From contig NZ_JAFIWB010000002.1 in NCBI RefSeq assembly GCF_017163705.1, positions 124,001 to 188,000 of the forward strand: a stretch of 64,000 nt of DNA. The letters are read 5' to 3'. The notes below the pieces were generated by a model that had not been told where the DNA came from, searched no databases, and worked only from the letters and a program-made list of their open reading frames with translations. Positions 61,114-64,000 of the stretch are shown here, one piece after another. The position numbers were made by a program, and so were the translations under genes. Position 1 is the first letter of the stretch, and each line of letters begins with the position of its first letter. This DNA is from Xanthomonas bonasiae. GTDB lineage: Bacteria; Pseudomonadota; Gammaproteobacteria; Xanthomonadales; Xanthomonadaceae.

Positions 61114-64000
61114 ATGGACTTTTCCAGATTCTTCATCGACCGGCCGATCTTCGCGGCCGTGCTGTCGATCGTCATCTTCGCCGCGGGACTGATCGCGATC
61201 CCGATGCTGCCCATCGGCGAATACCCCGAAGTGGTACCGCCGTCGGTGGTAGTGCGCACGGTGTATCCGGGCGCCAACCCCAAGGTCATCGCCGAGACCG
61301 TGTCCACGCCGCTGGAGGAAGCGATCAACGGCGTCGAGAACATGATGTACATCAAGTCGGTGGCCGGCTCCGACGGCGTGCTGCAGATGACCGTGACCTT
61401 CCGCCCGGGAACCGACCCGGACGACGCCGCGGTCAAGGTGCAGAACCGCGTCGCACAGGCGCAGGCGCGCCTGCCCGAGGACGTGCGCCGGCAGGGCGTG
61501 ACCACGCAGAAGCAGTCGCCGACCTTCCTGATGGTGGTGCACCTGACCTCGCCCAAGGGCAAGTACGACAGCCTGTACCTGCGCAACTACGCGCGCCTGC
61601 ACGTCAAGGATGCGCTGGCGCGGATCCAGGGCGTGGGCGATGCGCAGGTGTTCGGCGGCGGCGACTACGCCATGCGCGCCTGGCTGGACCCGGAGCGGGT
61701 GGCCGCGCGTGGGCTCACCGCCGGCGACGTGGTCGCGGCGATGCGCGAGCAGAACGTGCAGGTCTCGGCCGGCCAGCTCGGCGCCGAGCCGATGCCCGAC
61801 AGCAAGTTCCTGACCCTGATCAACGCGCAGGGCCGCCTGCGCAGCGAAAAGGAGTTCGGCGACATCGTGCTCAAGGTCGGTACCGATGGCGAAACCGTGC
61901 GCCTGGGCGACGTCGCGCGCCTGGAGCTGGGCGCCGGCGACTACACCCTGCGCTCGCAGCTGGACGGCAAGAACGCGGTCGGCATCGGCATCTTCCAGGC
62001 GCCGGGCGCGAACGCGCTGCAGATCCGCGACCAGGTGATCGCCAAGATGGACGAGCTCACCAAGCAGTTCCCGGAGGACGTCAAGTACGAGGCGGTCTAC
62101 GACACCACGATCTTCGTACGCGACTCGATCACCGCCGTGGTCCACACCTTGCTGGAAGCGGTGCTGCTGGTGGTGCTGGTGGTGATCCTGTTCCTGCAGA
62201 CCTGGCGCGCCTCGATCATTCCGTTGATCGCGGTCCCGGTGTCGGTGGTGGGTACCTTCGCCGCGCTGTACGTGCTGGGTTTCTCGATCAACACGCTGAC
62301 CCTGTTCGGCCTGGTGCTGGCGATCGGCATCGTCGTGGACGATGCGATCGTGGTGGTGGAGAACGTGGAACGCAACATCGAGGAAGGGCTGGCCCCGCTG
62401 GCCGCCGCCCACCAGGCGATGCGCGAGGTGTCCGGCCCGATCGTGGCGATCGCGCTGGTGCTGTGCGCGGTGTTCGTGCCGATGGCGTTCCTGTCCGGTG
62501 TGACCGGCCAGTTCTACAAGCAGTTCGCGGTGACCATCGCCATCTCCACGGTGATCTCGGCGATCAACTCGCTGACCCTGTCGCCGGCGCTGGCCGCGCG
62601 CCTGCTGCGTGCGCACGACGCGCCCAAGGACGGCCCGTCGCGGCTGATGGACCGCCTGTTCGGCGGCTGGCTGTTCCGTCCGTTCAACCGTTTCTTCAAC
62701 CGCAGCTCCGAGCGCTACCAGGGCAGCGTGTCGCGCATCCTCGGCAGGCGTGGCGTGGTGTTCGTGGTCTATCTCGGCCTGCTGCTGGTCACCGGCGTAA
62801 TGTTCAAGGCGGTGCCGGCCGGCTTCATCCCGACCCAGGACAAGATGTACCTGATCGCCGGCGTGAAGCTGCCCGAAGGCGCCTCGCTGGAACGCACCGA
62901 TGCGTTGCTGCGCAAGGTCACCACCATCGCCATGCAGACCGAGGGCGTCGAGCACTCGATCTCCTTCCCCGGTTTGAACGCGTTGCAGTTCACCAATACG
63001 CCCAATACCGGCGTGGTGTTCCTGACCTTGAAGCCGTTCGCCAAGCGCCATCGCAGCGCGTTGGAGATCAACGCCGAAATCAACCAGCGCATCTCGCAGT
63101 TGGGCGAAGGCATGGCGTTCGCGTTCATGCCGCCGCCGATCCTCGGCCTGGGCAACGGCAACGGCTATCAGCTGTTCATCGAGGACCGCGCCAACCTGGG
63201 CTACGGCGCGCTGCAGAATGCGGTCAGCACGATGCAGGGCGCGGTGGCGCAGACCCCGGGCATGAGCTTCCCGATCGGCACCTACCAGGCCAACGTGCCG
63301 CAGCTGGATGCCGAGGTCGACCGGGTCAAGGCCAAAGCGCAGGGCGTGGCCCTGACCGATCTGTTCGATACCTTGCAGACCTACCTGGGCTCGGCCTACG
63401 TCAACGACTTCAACCAGTTCGGCCGCACCTGGCAGGTGATCGCCCAGGCCGACGCGCCGTTCCGCGAGAACGTGGAGGACATCGCGCGGTTGCGCACCCG
63501 CAACGCCGCCGGCGAAATGGTGCCGATCGGCTCGATGGTGACGATCAAGCAGAGCTTCGGTCCGGATCCGGTGTTGCGCTACAACGGCTATCCGGCGGCC
63601 GATCTGGCCGGCGAGGCGGATGCGCGCATGCTGTCCTCGGCCGAAGCGATGGCCAAGATCACCCAGATCGCCAAGCAGGTGCTGCCCAACGGCATGGAGA
63701 TCGAATGGACCGACCTGAGCTATCAGCAGGCGAGCCAGGGCAATGCGGCGATGGTGGTGTTCCCGCTGGCGGTGATGCTGGCGTTCCTGGTGCTCGCCGC
63801 GCTGTACGAAAGCTGGACGCTGCCGCTGGCGGTGATCCTGATCGTGCCGATGACGCTGCTGTCGGCGCTGTTCGGGGTGTGGTTGACCGGCGGCGACAAC
63901 AACGTGTTCGTGCAGGTCGGCCTGGTGGTGCTGATGGGCCTGGCGTGCAAGAACGCGATCCTGATCGTCGAGTTCGCCCGCGAACTGGAGCTGCAGGGCA
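61114..64000 (+). CDS. RND efflux inner-membrane permease (3' end outside window)
   Basis: At least 962 residues are present; the gene continues past the right edge. It has the RND start MDFSRFFIDRPIFAAVLS, the first-periplasmic-loop pattern PIGEYPEVVPPSVVVRTVYPGANP, the TM4 proton-relay Asp pair in LVLAIGIVVDDAIVVVENVERN, and the second-half helices (QGNAAMVVFPLAVMLAFLVLAALYESWTLP). It is HAE1 family, so it exports drugs or hydrophobic compounds by proton antiport. It should assemble with the adaptor encoded upstream. Confidence 0.95.
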   Translation, partial: MDFSRFFIDRPIFAAVLSIVIFAAGLIAIPMLPIGEYPEVVPPSVVVRTVYPGANPKVIAETVSTPLEEAINGVENMMYIKSVAGSDGVLQMTVTFRPGTDPDDAAVKVQNRVAQAQARLPEDVRRQGVTTQKQSPTFLMVVHLTSPKGKYDSLYLRNYARLHVKDALARIQGVGDAQVFGGGDYAMRAWLDPERVAARGLTAGDVVAAMREQNVQVSAGQLGAEPMPDSKFLTLINAQGRLRSEKEFGDIVLKVGTDGETVRLGDVARLELGAGDYTLRSQLDGKNAVGIGIFQAPGANALQIRDQVIAKMDELTKQFPEDVKYEAVYDTTIFVRDSITAVVHTLLEAVLLVVLVVILFLQTWRASIIPLIAVPVSVVGTFAALYVLGFSINTLTLFGLVLAIGIVVDDAIVVVENVERNIEEGLAPLAAAHQAMREVSGPIVAIALVLCAVFVPMAFLSGVTGQFYKQFAVTIAISTVISAINSLTLSPALAARLLRAHDAPKDGPSRLMDRLFGGWLFRPFNRFFNRSSERYQGSVSRILGRRGVVFVVYLGLLLVTGVMFKAVPAGFIPTQDKMYLIAGVKLPEGASLERTDALLRKVTTIAMQTEGVEHSISFPGLNALQFTNTPNTGVVFLTLKPFAKRHRSALEINAEINQRISQLGEGMAFAFMPPPILGLGNGNGYQLFIEDRANLGYGALQNAVSTMQGAVAQTPGMSFPIGTYQANVPQLDAEVDRVKAKAQGVALTDLFDTLQTYLGSAYVNDFNQFGRTWQVIAQADAPFRENVEDIARLRTRNAAGEMVPIGSMVTIKQSFGPDPVLRYNGYPAADLAGEADARMLSSAEAMAKITQIAKQVLPNGMEIEWTDLSYQQASQGNAAMVVFPLAVMLAFLVLAALYESWTLPLAVILIVPMTLLSALFGVWLTGGDNNVFVQVGLVVLMGLACKNAILIVEFARELELQG

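Overview
The window reads as a chromosomal segment of a high-GC gammaproteobacterium of the Xanthomonadaceae, most likely Xanthomonas or a close relative. The evidence is a GC-rich third codon position throughout, short GGGATTC/GGGACTC heptamer arrays, scattered copies of the GTAGGAGCGGCTTCAGCC palindromic element, and a gene set typical of that family. Genus and species are inferences. I see no rRNA, tRNA, CRISPR array, insertion sequence or prophage; about 60 protein genes fill most of the sequence.

Layout. 1-6 kb: end of a membrane protein, a small acidic protein coupled to the RNA helicase gene dbpA, an ABC-F ATPase, a 111-bp tandem repeat array, and a secreted barnase-type RNase overlapping its barstar inhibitor. 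6-12 kb: Mn superoxide dismutase, an AraC regulator, a DoxX-like membrane protein, and a beta-propeller sensor kinase with its LuxR-type regulator. 11.7-20 kb: an exonuclease/endonuclease/phosphatase (EEP) pseudoenzyme beside a secreted EEP-GH3 fusion, an M14 carboxypeptidase divergent from a POT peptide transporter, and a rhomboid protease. 20-33 kb: envelope, lipid and peptide functions (Cfa with a probable frameshift, MarR regulator, M3 peptidase, amidohydrolase), glutathione peroxidase, ferredoxin-NADP reductase behind a Fur box, an ABC exporter and a DDAH-like hydrolase. 33-35 kb: an ECF41-type sigma factor and its partner carboxymuconolactone decarboxylase-like gene, each behind a near-identical TGTCACG-N16-CGTC promoter. 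35-45 kb: fumarase, GST, outer-membrane phospholipase A, cold-shock protein, TcdA, a lower-GC pair of orphan genes, TatD and glycine-zipper proteins. 44.7-48.8 kb: acyl-CoA dehydrogenase, GNAT acetyltransferase, FMN reductase and dnaB. 49-53.5 kb: a four-gene signalling operon (FIST sensor, soluble histidine kinase, REC-HDOD, REC plus degenerate HD-GYP). 53.5-57.4 kb: photolyase, WS/DGAT acyltransferase, OmpA lipoprotein. 57.5-64 kb: a LysR regulator divergent from a short ORF, an SDR oxidoreductase and an RND efflux pump whose inner-membrane gene runs off the end.

Themes. Several units look like self-contained circuits: toxin and inhibitor (RNase/barstar), an autoregulated ECF41 circuit, the FIST phosphorelay and the LysR-controlled efflux operon. 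Peptide scavenging (M14 and M3 peptidases, POT transporter) and oxidative-stress defence (SOD, glutathione peroxidase, Fpr, AhpD-like protein) recur. The most unusual items are the EEP-GH3 fusion with its decayed EEP paralogue, the duplicated ECF41 promoter and the FIST/HDOD/degenerate HD-GYP operon.
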